DNA of 64,000 nt from Oribacterium sp. WCC10 (GCF_900113415.1 NZ_FOPH01000001.1:62001-126000); one strand, 5' to 3'; counted from the stretch's first letter, positions 14,784 to 22,973 are shown. A program made the numbers and translations. Notes: generated by a model not told the origin, from the letters alone.

Positions 14784-14822
14784 CAGGATAATCACCAATG
14801 TAGGCGATTATCCTGATTTTGT
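14784..14822 (+). terminator. orphan rho-independent terminator
   Basis: CAGGATAATC (14784-14793) pairs perfectly with GATTATCCTG (14806-14815), followed by ATTTTGTTTTG. No gene ends immediately upstream on this strand; it may belong to decayed sequence around the third TA remnant. Confidence 0.5.
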
Positions 14823-14870
14823 TTTGTTCGTTGAATTTGAAAGCCCGACATTTTGCTATGGCTAGAATGA

Positions 14871-15029
14871 TGGACAATACAGCAGAAAACTGTTTTACAT
14901 GCTACAAATGCATGGTACAACTCACATGGGCATAGGAAGAATATGCTATTACCGGAATACACAAAGATCGGTGTAGGAATGTATGAGGATCATGGTGAAA
15001 GGTACTGGGTTCAGCTATTTTCCAATTAA
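14871..15029 (+). pseudogene. C-terminal remnant of a CAP/SCP-domain exoprotein
   Basis: A 52-codon frame, open only after a TGA at 14868, contains AWYNSHGHRKNMLLPEYTKI, GVGMYEDHGERYWVQLFSN and a TAA stop. This is the C-terminus of the CAP (cysteine-rich secretory/antigen 5/PR1) domain, with the signature W-x-N-S-x-G-H-R-x-N-(I/M)-L and the terminal YWVQ-F. The N-terminal part is gone and there is no start signal. In Lachnospiraceae CAP domains are often joined to wall-binding repeats like those in the next two genes, so it may be debris of the same exoprotein family. Confidence 0.65.
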
Positions 15030-15083
15030 TTGGTCCAAGATTAGTTTTTAAATTAGTGGTTTACAAAAAATAAGAGGTATGGA

Positions 15084-15869
15084 ATGAATATTTGTAAAAA
15101 AATGTTAATGGCAGTTGGCGGTATGGTTTTCGCTATATCATCTTTATCTTTTGCCGGAAGCTGGGGAAAGGATTCCAACGGCTGGTATTATCTTAATGAT
15201 GACGGAACGTATGCTACATCAGGTTGGCAGTGGATTGACGGCAACAATGACGGAACAGCAGAATGCTATTGTTTCGATGCCGAGGGCTATCTCTATACCA
15301 ATACAATGATTGACGATGCCAAGGTTGATTCTAACGGTGCCTGGATTCAGGATGGAGTTGTTAAGACTAAGAATACTCCTAAATCTGACAATTCAATATT
15401 GCATCAATCGATTAATTCAAATAGTTCTTCCAATAACAATAGTATTACGGGGCGCTTGCAGCCAGGAACTTATTACCTTAAATCAGGTTATTGTGATTGG
15501 AGTATTGCATATGATTCCAATCACATCGAAAGGGGAAGAACAAATCTCGATGAAAATAAATATGAATACATAATTTTATCCGGTAATGAGAATAAGCTTA
15601 ATTTCGAATTTTACGATGCGACGGTCTACAATGGCTATGTGACTAGTCATCCTCTTAAAATGAAAGGCACATTTACTCGTAAATCTGATGGTACATATAG
15701 TATCTCTAACACATACGGTAATGCCTACGATCGAAACGCAAGTTACTATGGTGATCCTGAATTTAATATTGATTCCATTTCTAATATAACCGGTGATTCT
15801 TTTGTGATACATAACCATTGGGAAGGAGATGGCGGGTACGATACATATTGGACTATGGTAAAGGAATAA
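15084..15869 (+). CDS. secreted protein with cell-wall-binding repeat, C-terminal domain unknown
   Basis: 261 residues. Signal peptide MNICKKMLMAVGGMVFAISS ending near LSFA-G (about 1-24), then a cell-wall/choline-binding-like repeat region (about 25-90) with GWYYLNDDGTYATSGWQWID and AYCFDAEGYLYTN-like turns (actual ECYCFDAEGYLYTN). The rest (about 105-261) is a Tyr/Asn/Ser-rich beta-type domain starting LQPGTYYLKSGYCDW that I do not recognise. AAGAGGTA precedes the ATG. Codons 22-96 are almost identical at DNA level to the next gene, while the C-terminal domains are unrelated: a shared export/anchor module with exchanged cargo. Confidence 0.75.
   Translation: MNICKKMLMAVGGMVFAISSLSFAGSWGKDSNGWYYLNDDGTYATSGWQWIDGNNDGTAECYCFDAEGYLYTNTMIDDAKVDSNGAWIQDGVVKTKNTPKSDNSILHQSINSNSSSNNNSITGRLQPGTYYLKSGYCDWSIAYDSNHIERGRTNLDENKYEYIILSGNENKLNFEFYDATVYNGYVTSHPLKMKGTFTRKSDGTYSISNTYGNAYDRNASYYGDPEFNIDSISNITGDSFVIHNHWEGDGGYDTYWTMVKE
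15147..15370 (+). repeat. 224-bp direct repeat, copy 1
   Basis: Identical to 15976-16199 except for one base (A at 15363, C at 16192). It encodes the end of the signal peptide and the wall-binding repeat. The offset between copies is 829 bp. Confidence 0.95.
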
Positions 15870-15912
15870 AACAAATAGGTTTTTTGTAAGAGTTAGTGTC
15901 TATAAGGGGTAT

Positions 15913-16914
15913 ATGAAAAATACAATTAAACTGTTTCTGGCGACAGCTGGAGTAGTATGTAATATTGCATCATTTTCTTTTGCCGGAAGCTGGGGAAAGG
16001 ATTCCAACGGCTGGTATTATCTTAATGATGACGGAACGTATGCTACATCAGGTTGGCAGTGGATTGACGGCAACAATGACGGAACAGCAGAATGCTATTG
16101 TTTCGATGCCGAGGGCTATCTCTATACCAATACAATGATTGACGATGCCAAGGTTGATTCTAACGGTGCCTGGATTCAGGATGGAGTTGTTCAGACTAAA
16201 CAGATCTCAACGATACAAGGTATTAAGTCATGGATAGATGGAACGTATGAATGTCAGTACCAGATAGACTATCAAGGGGAAAAGAAAAAAGGAAATGAGT
16301 CTTTATTAACTATACAATCAATAGATGAAAATCATATAAAAGTAACTACTACATATACAAAAGATAGGGTGATGGACGTTTATACTGATGGATTTTATGA
16401 TGTTTATACCAGAGATAGTGATTCATCATATAATTACACCGCAACTATTCTCATAAATGATGATATAGTAGGCGTTAAAAAGATTTCAGTCTATCCTGAT
16501 CAGAATTTGTTGGTGTTTGACAGAGATGATTTTCTGGGTAGTAGCTTTTACTTCTATAAGATTACTTCTACTCAGGACCAATCATCTATAAATTCAGCAG
16601 TTGTTGGAAGATACAAAGGAAAAGAGCTTGGTAACAGTGAGCTTGAAGTGGATTTATATCCTGATGGACATTTTTATATCTGTCTCACTTATCCGGGAAA
16701 CCGACAATTAATTTCGTATGGGACATATTCAGCCATCGGTGATAAGATAATATTTCAAAGTGACAGCAGGAGTCAATCTTATTGTGATAGTACTTATGCG
16801 AAAATATCAAATGGTTATTTCACGTTGCCTTTAAATAAGGTTTCAATACCTTCTGATGGAGATGGTTTGGACTATGAAAAATATGAATCGATATGGGGAA
16901 ATTATACGGATTAA
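15913..16914 (+). CDS. secreted protein with cell-wall-binding repeat, paralogous N-terminus, unknown C-terminal domain
   Basis: 333 residues. Signal peptide MKNTIKLFLATAGVVCNIAS to about residue 24, then the same wall-binding repeat as the preceding protein (about 25-92), then two unrecognised domains: about 100-220 with DGTYECQYQIDYQGE and a lipocalin-like alternation of beta strands, and about 225-333 with VVGRYKGKELGNSELEVDLY. The gene follows its neighbour by 43 bp with a weak AAGGGG ribosome site. The near-perfect DNA identity of the N-terminal modules points to recent duplication or gene conversion. Confidence 0.75.
   Translation: MKNTIKLFLATAGVVCNIASFSFAGSWGKDSNGWYYLNDDGTYATSGWQWIDGNNDGTAECYCFDAEGYLYTNTMIDDAKVDSNGAWIQDGVVQTKQISTIQGIKSWIDGTYECQYQIDYQGEKKKGNESLLTIQSIDENHIKVTTTYTKDRVMDVYTDGFYDVYTRDSDSSYNYTATILINDDIVGVKKISVYPDQNLLVFDRDDFLGSSFYFYKITSTQDQSSINSAVVGRYKGKELGNSELEVDLYPDGHFYICLTYPGNRQLISYGTYSAIGDKIIFQSDSRSQSYCDSTYAKISNGYFTLPLNKVSIPSDGDGLDYEKYESIWGNYTD
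15976..16199 (+). repeat. 224-bp direct repeat, copy 2
   Basis: Second copy of the 15147-15370 segment, one mismatch. Sequence before and after diverges abruptly, so the homology boundary is sharp. Confidence 0.95.
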
Positions 16915-16940
16915 CCTGACTGATTAAAAGGTGCTGATGA

Positions 16941-16969
16941 TTGACCAAAGAACGTGTGTTTGCTATAAT
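16941..16969 (+). promoter_or_regulatory. toxin promoter, type I TA locus 2
   Basis: TTGACC (16941-16946), exactly 17 bp, TATAAT (16964-16969), with transcription predicted to begin near GTGCTACC (16977). Its geometry matches the locus 1 toxin promoter. Confidence 0.8.
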
Positions 16970-17054
16970 TAAGGCCGTGCTACCAGTACACACGGTAGGC
17001 GGTTGGCCCTCCACCCGGAGGGATTTGTAAGGCCCTCCAGAAAGGAGGGATATT

Positions 17055-17141
17055 ATGGTAACTTATGGTGAATTATTCCAATTTGGAATTTTGATCGTTG
17101 CTATCATCGGTCTTGTATATAAGATTGCAAACAAAAAGTAA
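17055..17141 (+). CDS. small hydrophobic type I toxin (Fst/holin-like toxin family), locus 2
   Basis: 28 residues: MVTYGELFQFGILIVAIIGL followed by VYKIANKK. One transmembrane helix (about 7-23) and a basic tail, the form of putative holin-like and Fst toxins. AGGAGGG (17043-17049) lies six bases before the ATG, but CCCTCC (17033-17038) pairs perfectly with GGAGGG, so the ribosome site is sequestered in a 5' stem, and a second CCCTCC/GGAGGG pair lies at 17007-17022. The stop codon is in the stem of the shared terminator. The mRNA 5' end carries the same GTGCTACC and GGTAGGCGGTT blocks as locus 1, although the two peptides differ in sequence. Confidence 0.78.
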   Translation: MVTYGELFQFGILIVAIIGLVYKIANKK

Positions 17142-17226
17142 CCGCCCCAAAGCCTAGAAAACTTGAGCGGTTACTATTCAACAACTTAAGTAAGGGCTAA
17201 CCGTCTACCGGTAGCACTTCTTTTCA
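17135..17226 (-). ncRNA. predicted antisense antitoxin RNA (RNA II-like), locus 2
   Basis: Minus-strand transcript predicted from the promoter at 17261-17233 to the shared terminator, about 85-90 nt. It begins near GTGCTACCGGTAGACGGTTAG (17217 down to 17197), identical over 21 bases to the start of the locus 1 antisense RNA. It would contact the toxin mRNA through the terminator loop and the 5' repeats. No experimental evidence; ends are inferred. Confidence 0.65.
17139..17173. terminator. bidirectional terminator of type I TA locus 2
   Basis: TAACCGCCC (17139-17147) pairs with GAGCGGTTA (17165-17173), one mismatch. It ends the toxin mRNA on the plus strand and the antisense RNA on the minus strand, where TTTTTG follows. 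Sequence between the arms (AAGCCTAG, AAACTTG) resembles locus 1. Confidence 0.7.
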
Positions 17227-17232
17227 ATTAGT

Positions 17233-17261
17233 ATATTAACATCATCTTTTTTTTCAGTCAA
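17233..17261 (-). promoter_or_regulatory. promoter of antisense RNA, type I TA locus 2
   Basis: Reading the minus strand: TTGACT (17261-17256), 17 bp, TAATAT (17238-17233), with GATGTTAATAT and CTAATTG blocks as in locus 1. Confidence 0.65.
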
Positions 17262-17321
17262 TACGGTTTGTAAGATTCAGACAGTGAATCATATTGACGG
17301 ATTATATATAAACAGCGTAAA

Positions 17322-17350
17322 CTGACATACCTTGACAAAGGGTTTATAAT
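17322..17350 (+). promoter_or_regulatory. promoter of the first ABC exporter operon
   Basis: CTGACA (17322-17327), 17 bp, TATAAT (17345-17350). The predicted start coincides with the left arm of a terminator-like hairpin, so the leader would begin with that hairpin. Confidence 0.6.
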
Positions 17351-17351
17351 A

Positions 17352-17389
17352 GGTCTGCTGCGGTGATTGCCGCGGCAGACCTGTTTTTT
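17352..17389 (+). terminator. terminator-like hairpin at the very 5' end of the ABC exporter leader
   Basis: GGTCTGCTGCGG (17352-17363) pairs with CCGCGGCAGACC (17370-17381), 12 bp with one G-T pair and a 6-base loop, followed by TGTTTTTTG. It begins about two bases after the -10 and ends about 75 bp before the exporter gene. It could act as a 5'-end stability element, an attenuator, or, as DNA, an operator. Confidence 0.6.
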
Positions 17390-17465
17390 GTTATAGGCAA
17401 GTTTCTTCTATATAAAGATAGAGACCCGCCTGCGAAAACAGAAACCAAAGCTCAGGAGGTAGTTC

Positions 17466-19442
17466 GTGAAGAGACTGTTATCATACATAAAAGAATACAA
17501 GGTCAAAGCAGTTCTGGCGCCGCTATTCAAGTGTCTGGAAGCCTGCTTTGACCTTTTGGTACCTATGGTCATTTCCAGCATGATCGATAAAGGTATACAT
17601 AACAATGACCTGGGGTATGTATTTCGAATGGGAGGACTGCTGCTTGTGCTGGCAGCCATAGGTCTTACATGTTCATTCACAGCTCAGTTCTTTGCTGCAA
17701 AGGTTGCTATTCATACCGGTAAAGGTCTCAGAAATGATCTGTTCAGACACATTAACACCCTTTCCTACAGAGACATCGATGCACTTGGAACCAGTACACT
17801 TATCACCAGGATGACCTCTGATATCAATGCTGTAGAAAGCGGCGTAAACATGGCCCTTCGTCTCTTTATGAGATCGCCGTTCATCGTATTCGGTGCCATG
17901 ATTCTGGCATTCACCATCAACATAAGAGCCGGACTGATTTTTACATTCACCATAATTGTGCTTTTCGTCGTTGTTTTCGGTATCATCCTGACAACTGCGC
18001 CGATGTACAAGAACAATCAGTCACAGCTCGATAAGATAATGAAGACAACCCGCGAGAATCTTCTCGGTGTGAGAGTTGTCCGTGCTTTCAATCGTCAGAA
18101 CTCGGAGATCGAGCAGTTCAAGAGAGAGAACGACAGACTTACTGAGATGCAGGTTAGCGTAGGACGTATTTCAGCACTCCTCAATCCTGTGACCTATGTG
18201 ATCATTAACATCGCCATCGTATATCTGATTAACCGCGGTGCCATGTTTGTATATGCCGGAAGCCTCACACAGGGCGGTCTTGTTGCGCTTGTAAACTACA
18301 TGTCACAGATACTTGTTGAGCTTATCAAGCTTGCAAACCTTGTCATCCAGATAACACGTGCCATGGCAAGTATGAATCGTATCGACGGTGTATTCAGCAT
18401 TAAACCGAGCGTTCAGGAGTCGGGTAATGTTTCTGTCGGAAGTGAGGTGATTTCTGAAAATACACTGGATTCCGACGGACGTAATTCAGCTGATAGTATG
18501 ACAATCCGTCAGGTCGCAGCAGATGCGACGTTGGACAGTGGAACATCAATCTATAAGTCCGGAAACATTTCCAAAGTATCTTTTAAAAATGTTTTCTTCG
18601 CATATACTGAGGGTGCAGACCCGGCATTATCCGATATCACATTTGAAGCTATGCAGGGTGAGACCGTCGGCGTTATCGGAGGTACAGGTGCAGGTAAGTC
18701 TACATTGATAAACCTTATCCCCAGATTCTACGATGTGACAAAGGGAGAGGTAGATGTAGAAGGAAAGCCGGTTAAGGAGTACGGAATCGAAGAACTCCGA
18801 AAGAAGATCGGTATCGTTCCTCAGAGAAGTGTTCTTTTCAGAGGTACTCTCAGAGAAAATATGCAGTGGGGTAAGGAAGATGCCACTGATGAAGAAATCT
18901 ACGCTGCGCTTAAAACCGCTCAGGCATATGACTTTGTAGCACAAAAGGGTGAAGGACTCGAGCTTAAAGTTGAACAGGAGGGACGAAACTTCTCCGGCGG
19001 TCAGAAGCAGAGACTTGCCATAGCGAGAGCGATTATCCGTAAACCGGAAATACTTATTCTTGATGACTCTGCATCGGCTCTTGACTTTGCGACAGATGCT
19101 GCGCTTCGTTCAGCCATAAAGCGTGACACTGAGAATATGACTGTATTCATCATATCTCAGAGAGTGTCAACTGTACGTAATTCTGACAAAATAATCGTTC
19201 TCGATGACGGTAAGGTTGCCGGCATAGGAACTCATAATGAACTTTTTGCATCATGCGAAGTATACAAGGAGATTTGTCTCTCACAGCTTAACAAGGATGA
19301 AGCAGAAAGTTCTGCGGCTGGTTCTGAAAAGGGTTCTGCGAATGCTGCCAATGCAGAAGCCCGGACGGGAGATTCAACTGAGATCGGTGTGATTGCCGGA
19401 GAGGCAGGAGCATTGGAGAAAAACGGAAAGGAGGCAAAGTGA
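17466..19442 (+). CDS. heterodimeric ABC exporter, subunit with degenerate catalytic site
   Basis: 658 residues: six-helix transmembrane domain (about 1-305), a low-complexity linker (about 318-362), then an ATPase domain. Walker A GGTGAGKST (about 404-412), signature NFSGGQKQRLAIARA (about 508-522) and Walker B ILILDDSASALD (about 528-539). The catalytic Glu after Walker B is Asp, whereas the partner has DEATSSID, the asymmetric arrangement of heterodimeric exporters such as LmrCD, BmrCD or TM287/288. A 45-residue Ala/Glu/Gly-rich tail follows the ATPase. GTG start with CAGGAGG upstream. Substrate unknown; drug or lipid-like export is usual. Confidence 0.85.
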   Translation: MKRLLSYIKEYKVKAVLAPLFKCLEACFDLLVPMVISSMIDKGIHNNDLGYVFRMGGLLLVLAAIGLTCSFTAQFFAAKVAIHTGKGLRNDLFRHINTLSYRDIDALGTSTLITRMTSDINAVESGVNMALRLFMRSPFIVFGAMILAFTINIRAGLIFTFTIIVLFVVVFGIILTTAPMYKNNQSQLDKIMKTTRENLLGVRVVRAFNRQNSEIEQFKRENDRLTEMQVSVGRISALLNPVTYVIINIAIVYLINRGAMFVYAGSLTQGGLVALVNYMSQILVELIKLANLVIQITRAMASMNRIDGVFSIKPSVQESGNVSVGSEVISENTLDSDGRNSADSMTIRQVAADATLDSGTSIYKSGNISKVSFKNVFFAYTEGADPALSDITFEAMQGETVGVIGGTGAGKSTLINLIPRFYDVTKGEVDVEGKPVKEYGIEELRKKIGIVPQRSVLFRGTLRENMQWGKEDATDEEIYAALKTAQAYDFVAQKGEGLELKVEQEGRNFSGGQKQRLAIARAIIRKPEILILDDSASALDFATDAALRSAIKRDTENMTVFIISQRVSTVRNSDKIIVLDDGKVAGIGTHNELFASCEVYKEICLSQLNKDEAESSAAGSEKGSANAANAEARTGDSTEIGVIAGEAGALEKNGKEAK

Positions 19443-21223
19443 TGGCAAAGGGAAAACCAAGAAAGATGACCAAGGCGGATCAGCAGACCATCGCCCGCAT
19501 CCTTAAGTATATTAAGAAGTATCTTCATCTCGTTATATGCTCGATCATTCTTGCAGCGGTAACGGTAGTGTTGACATTGTATCTTCCTATCCTTACCGGC
19601 AGAGCGGTGGATACAATCGTAGGAAAGGGCGACATCGACTGGGAGAAACTGTTCGAGACCCTGAAGCTGATGGCGATTTTGATTGTGATGACGGCTCTTG
19701 CCCAGTGGTTCATGAACCATATCAACAATATAGTGACATTCAGAGTGGTTGAAGATATACGTACCAAAGCATTCAATCATGTGGAGAAGCTACCCATAAG
19801 CTATCTTGACAAGCATCCGGCAGGAGACCTGACAAGCCGTATCATTACCGATATCGACCAGTTCTCCCAGGGACTCCTTATGGGGTTCACACAGCTTTTC
19901 ACAGGTGTGCTGACCATACTTGGAACCCTCGGATTCATGTTTTACATTGAGCCTGTTATTACGGTGCTTGTTATAGTTTTGACTCCGCTCAGTTTCATGG
20001 TGGCAAGTGCCATTGCAAAGCATACATATTCGCTGTTTAAGCGCCAGTCGGAGAGCAGAGGAAATATCACTGCATTTACTGAGGAGATGCTTGGAAATCT
20101 TAAGGTTGTCAAGGCGTTTTCTCATGAGAAAAAGGCACAGGAACAGTTCGAGGATATCAACGAAACATTATCAGACTACAGTTTCAAGGCAGTTTTCGTT
20201 TCCTCACTGGTCAATCCCGCAACAAGATGCGTGAACAATATCGTTTATGCAGCAGTTGGTGTCAGCGGTGCATTTATGGCTATCAAAACGCTTATCACTG
20301 TAGGTGAGCTGGTGTCATTCCTGAGCTATGCCAACCAGTATACGAAACCGTTTAATGAAATTTCCGGAGTCGTAACAGAACTTCAGAACGCCATTGCCTC
20401 TGCAGCCAGAGTTTTTGAAATCATCGATGAAGAACCGATGGTTCCGGATGCAAAGGATGCAGTGGTGCTCGGAGGGAACGGAGAAGAGCTTGAAGGAAAA
20501 ATCGATATTGATCACCTTTGGTTCTCATATGATAAGACTAAGAAACTTCTTACCGATATAAACATTCACGTAAATCCGGGTGAGACGGTAGCCATCGTAG
20601 GTCCGACAGGATGCGGAAAGTCAACACTTATCAATCTTCTCATGAGATTCTATGAGCCTGATGAGGGCGGAATCAAGGTAGACGGATTTGACAATCGTGA
20701 AGTCACAAGAGAAAGTCTCCGTAACAATTTCGGAATGGTGCTTCAGGAGACATGGCTTAAGGCGACTACTATCAGAAGAAATATCGCCTACGGAAAGCCT
20801 GATGCAACGATGGAGGAAATCGTTGAGGCAGCAAAGAAGGCGCATTGCGACGGATTTATCCGAAGACTCCCTCAGGGTTATGATACCGTACTCGGCGAGG
20901 ACGGCGGTTCACTGAGCCAGGGACAGAAGCAGCTTCTCTGTATTGCACGACTTATGTTGAGACTGCCGCCAATGCTTATTCTGGATGAGGCGACTTCATC
21001 CATCGATACCAGAACAGAGCTTCATATCCAGCATGCTTTCGACAGGATGATGGAAGGCAGAACTACATTTATCGTAGCTCACAGACTTTCAACTATCAGA
21101 AATGCCGACCTTATACTTGTACTGAAGGATGGTAATATCATCGAACAGGGCAGGCACGAAGAGTTGCTTTCAAAGGGCGGCTTCTACTCAACACTTTATA
21201 ACAGCCAGTTCGCGGCCAGCTGA
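19442..21223 (+). CDS. heterodimeric ABC exporter, subunit with canonical catalytic site
   Basis: 593 residues, overlapping the preceding stop codon by one base (TGATG) with AGGAGG seven bases upstream, so translationally coupled. Transmembrane domain about 20-320; Walker A GPTGCGKST (about 388-396), altered signature SLSQGQKQLLCIARL (about 495-509, SQ for SG), Walker B MLILDEATSSID (about 515-526). The altered signature would face the degenerate Walker site of the partner, so only one of two composite sites is catalytic. Inner-membrane exporter; substrate unknown. A terminator follows at 21228. Confidence 0.87.
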   Translation: MAKGKPRKMTKADQQTIARILKYIKKYLHLVICSIILAAVTVVLTLYLPILTGRAVDTIVGKGDIDWEKLFETLKLMAILIVMTALAQWFMNHINNIVTFRVVEDIRTKAFNHVEKLPISYLDKHPAGDLTSRIITDIDQFSQGLLMGFTQLFTGVLTILGTLGFMFYIEPVITVLVIVLTPLSFMVASAIAKHTYSLFKRQSESRGNITAFTEEMLGNLKVVKAFSHEKKAQEQFEDINETLSDYSFKAVFVSSLVNPATRCVNNIVYAAVGVSGAFMAIKTLITVGELVSFLSYANQYTKPFNEISGVVTELQNAIASAARVFEIIDEEPMVPDAKDAVVLGGNGEELEGKIDIDHLWFSYDKTKKLLTDINIHVNPGETVAIVGPTGCGKSTLINLLMRFYEPDEGGIKVDGFDNREVTRESLRNNFGMVLQETWLKATTIRRNIAYGKPDATMEEIVEAAKKAHCDGFIRRLPQGYDTVLGEDGGSLSQGQKQLLCIARLMLRLPPMLILDEATSSIDTRTELHIQHAFDRMMEGRTTFIVAHRLSTIRNADLILVLKDGNIIEQGRHEELLSKGGFYSTLYNSQFAAS

Positions 21224-21227
21224 TGGA

Positions 21228-21265
21228 AATCGCATTTCTGCATAAGCGGGAATGCGATTTTCTTA
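21228..21265 (+). terminator. terminator after the first ABC pair
   Basis: AAATCGCATT (21228-21237) pairs with AATGCGATTT (21251-21260), then TCTTAT. Confidence 0.75.
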
Positions 21266-21404
21266 TACACAATTTTGTGCTAAAGTAATCCAATAGTAAT
21301 GAAAGGGAAATAAATGGGATGCAGGTGTTCAAAGCAGCGAGTCATTTATCTGAATGATGATTTGAAGTCCTTTGACGCTGGCATCTGCATGAAGTTTGAT
21401 ATAA

Positions 21405-22076
21405 GTGAAAAGAATTAAAAGTTTGGCAAAAGACCCTATTGAATTTATAAAAGAAAATACCTACAGCCTGTGGCTGTTGTATCTGCCGGTATATCTGATG
21501 TACTTTGCGAGTCTCCAGTTAAGGAATATTCCTATGGATGATGTCCGGATCATTGAACTGCCGTTGGACAGGATGATCCCGACGGTACCGGCATTTTTTG
21601 TGCCTTACGGATTCTGGTGGATTCTGTTTCCGGGCGCATTGCTTTATTTCCTGTTCTGGGGAACAAAAAAAGATTTTCTCAAACTCTGTTTCATCCTATT
21701 CGGAGGGTACACCATCTGTATGGTTGTCTATACCCTCTGGCCGAACGGACTTGATCTTCGACAGGACATTACGACCACGGACTTTTTTTCAAAATGTGTG
21801 CTTTGGCTTCGTTCCATTGATCCGCCGAGAAATGTCTGTCCCAGTATGCATGTGTCAAGTACTGTAGCCATAGACATTGTTGTGAGAGAGTGTAAATACA
21901 TAAAACTGAAATACAAGAACATGGAAACAGTAATTGCAGTTCTCATATGTATTTCAACGCTTCTTATAAAGCAGCATTCCGTCGTTGATGTCTTTCTCGG
22001 ATGGGCCATGAGTGTTTTGCTTTGGCTTATTTGGAAAAAGGTTTTAGAGAGGAGAACTTTCAAGTCCACTTTTTGA
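21405..22076 (+). CDS. PAP2-superfamily membrane phosphatase
   Basis: 223 residues with about six membrane helices. The PAP2 signature blocks are CPSMHVSSTVAID (about 146-158, motif with catalytic His) and KQHSVVDVFLGW (about 188-199, second catalytic His and Asp); the Lys/Arg motif upstream is weak. This arrangement is the PAP2_3 (inositol phosphorylceramide synthase-like) group, acting on lipid phosphates such as phosphatidate or undecaprenyl pyrophosphate at the membrane. The GTG start at 21405 is not backed by a strong ribosome site and the first residues are uncertain. It stands alone between a terminator and a repeat. Confidence 0.75.
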   Translation: MKRIKSLAKDPIEFIKENTYSLWLLYLPVYLMYFASLQLRNIPMDDVRIIELPLDRMIPTVPAFFVPYGFWWILFPGALLYFLFWGTKKDFLKLCFILFGGYTICMVVYTLWPNGLDLRQDITTTDFFSKCVLWLRSIDPPRNVCPSMHVSSTVAIDIVVRECKYIKLKYKNMETVIAVLICISTLLIKQHSVVDVFLGWAMSVLLWLIWKKVLERRTFKSTF

Positions 22077-22103
22077 GGCCGGTGGGAGAATACTCATGTA
22101 CAG

Positions 22104-22214
22104 AGAGCCGGAGGGTATCAATTTAAAAGCGTTCCGCCTTAAAATTGATGCTCTCCGGCTCTGACCATTTCCGCCGAAGCGCCCCGTTTTTTGGATGGAT
22201 GTTCTTCGGTTCTA
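22104..22214. repeat. family C hairpin repeat
   Basis: AGAGCCGGAGGGTATCAATTT pairs with AAATTGATGCTCTCCGGCTCT around GCGTTCCGCC (22104-22162; arms of about 20 bp), followed by a second block CCGCCGAAGCGCCCCG...GGATG. Related copies at 31280, 34528, 43191, 49884, 57074 and 63963. Fills most of the 285-bp gap before the kinase-like gene; may also serve as terminator. Confidence 0.7.
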
Positions 22215-22361
22215 TGGTTTTCATATAACCCTGTCGAGTTATAACGAGGCCGGATACACCAACTAAAAATTATTTTCTAAAATATTGAACAGATAAAAGT
22301 GTGATGTTAAAATATAAGTAAATAATTCGTGACAGACATTTATCCGGAAGAAGGTGACGCT

Positions 22362-22973
22362 ATGAGTATCAAATATGTAACGATTTCGAGAGAATATGGC
22401 TCCGGCGGACGTGAAGTCGGCAAGAAGCTTGCAGATAAGCTGGGAATTCCATTATATGACAGAGAGATCATTGAGCAGACGGCATTTAAGACGGGTTTTG
22501 CAGAAGAGTATGTAAAGAAACAGGGCGAATATGCCAATGCCAAAAACTGGATCGAGTATTCTTTCTCTGCGAGAAACAGCTACGGAATGAGCCCTGAGGA
22601 TTATCTCTGGGCAAAGCAGAGAGAAGTTATCCTTGAACTTGTGGAAAAGGGACCATGCGTTATCGTAGGTCGCTGTGCGGATTTCATTCTCGGAGACAGA
22701 AATGATGTATTGAACGTATTCATACATGCCAACCTTGAATACAGAAAGAACCGTATAACAGAGATTTATAAGGATCCTGAGCACACTGATAAGATGCTTA
22801 AGGATATGGATAAGAAGAGAAAGTTCAACTACAGATATTATACCGAGCAGGAGTGGGGAAAGTGCCAGAACTATGACATTACCCTGGATACGGGAACCCT
22901 GGGAGTTGATAATTGCGTAGATATCATCTATGACATCTGCAAAACAAAGGATGTTGATAAACAGTCAAAGTGA
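22362..22973 (+). CDS. cytidylate kinase-like family protein
   Basis: 203 residues, P-loop NTP-binding protein of the cytidylate-kinase-like family (PF13189). It begins ISREYGSGGREVGKKLADKL, where GSGGREVG(K) is the P-loop, then PLYDREIIEQ, and VIVGRCADFIL near residue 105 with a DVLNVFIHA strand. Small-molecule phosphorylation is predicted; family members are not generally proven CMP kinases. The ATG at 22362 is chosen for the AGAAGGTGACG upstream and the family N-terminus; an upstream in-frame GTG adds 11 unlikely residues. Confidence 0.82.
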   Translation: MSIKYVTISREYGSGGREVGKKLADKLGIPLYDREIIEQTAFKTGFAEEYVKKQGEYANAKNWIEYSFSARNSYGMSPEDYLWAKQREVILELVEKGPCVIVGRCADFILGDRNDVLNVFIHANLEYRKNRITEIYKDPEHTDKMLKDMDKKRKFNYRYYTEQEWGKCQNYDITLDTGTLGVDNCVDIIYDICKTKDVDKQSK

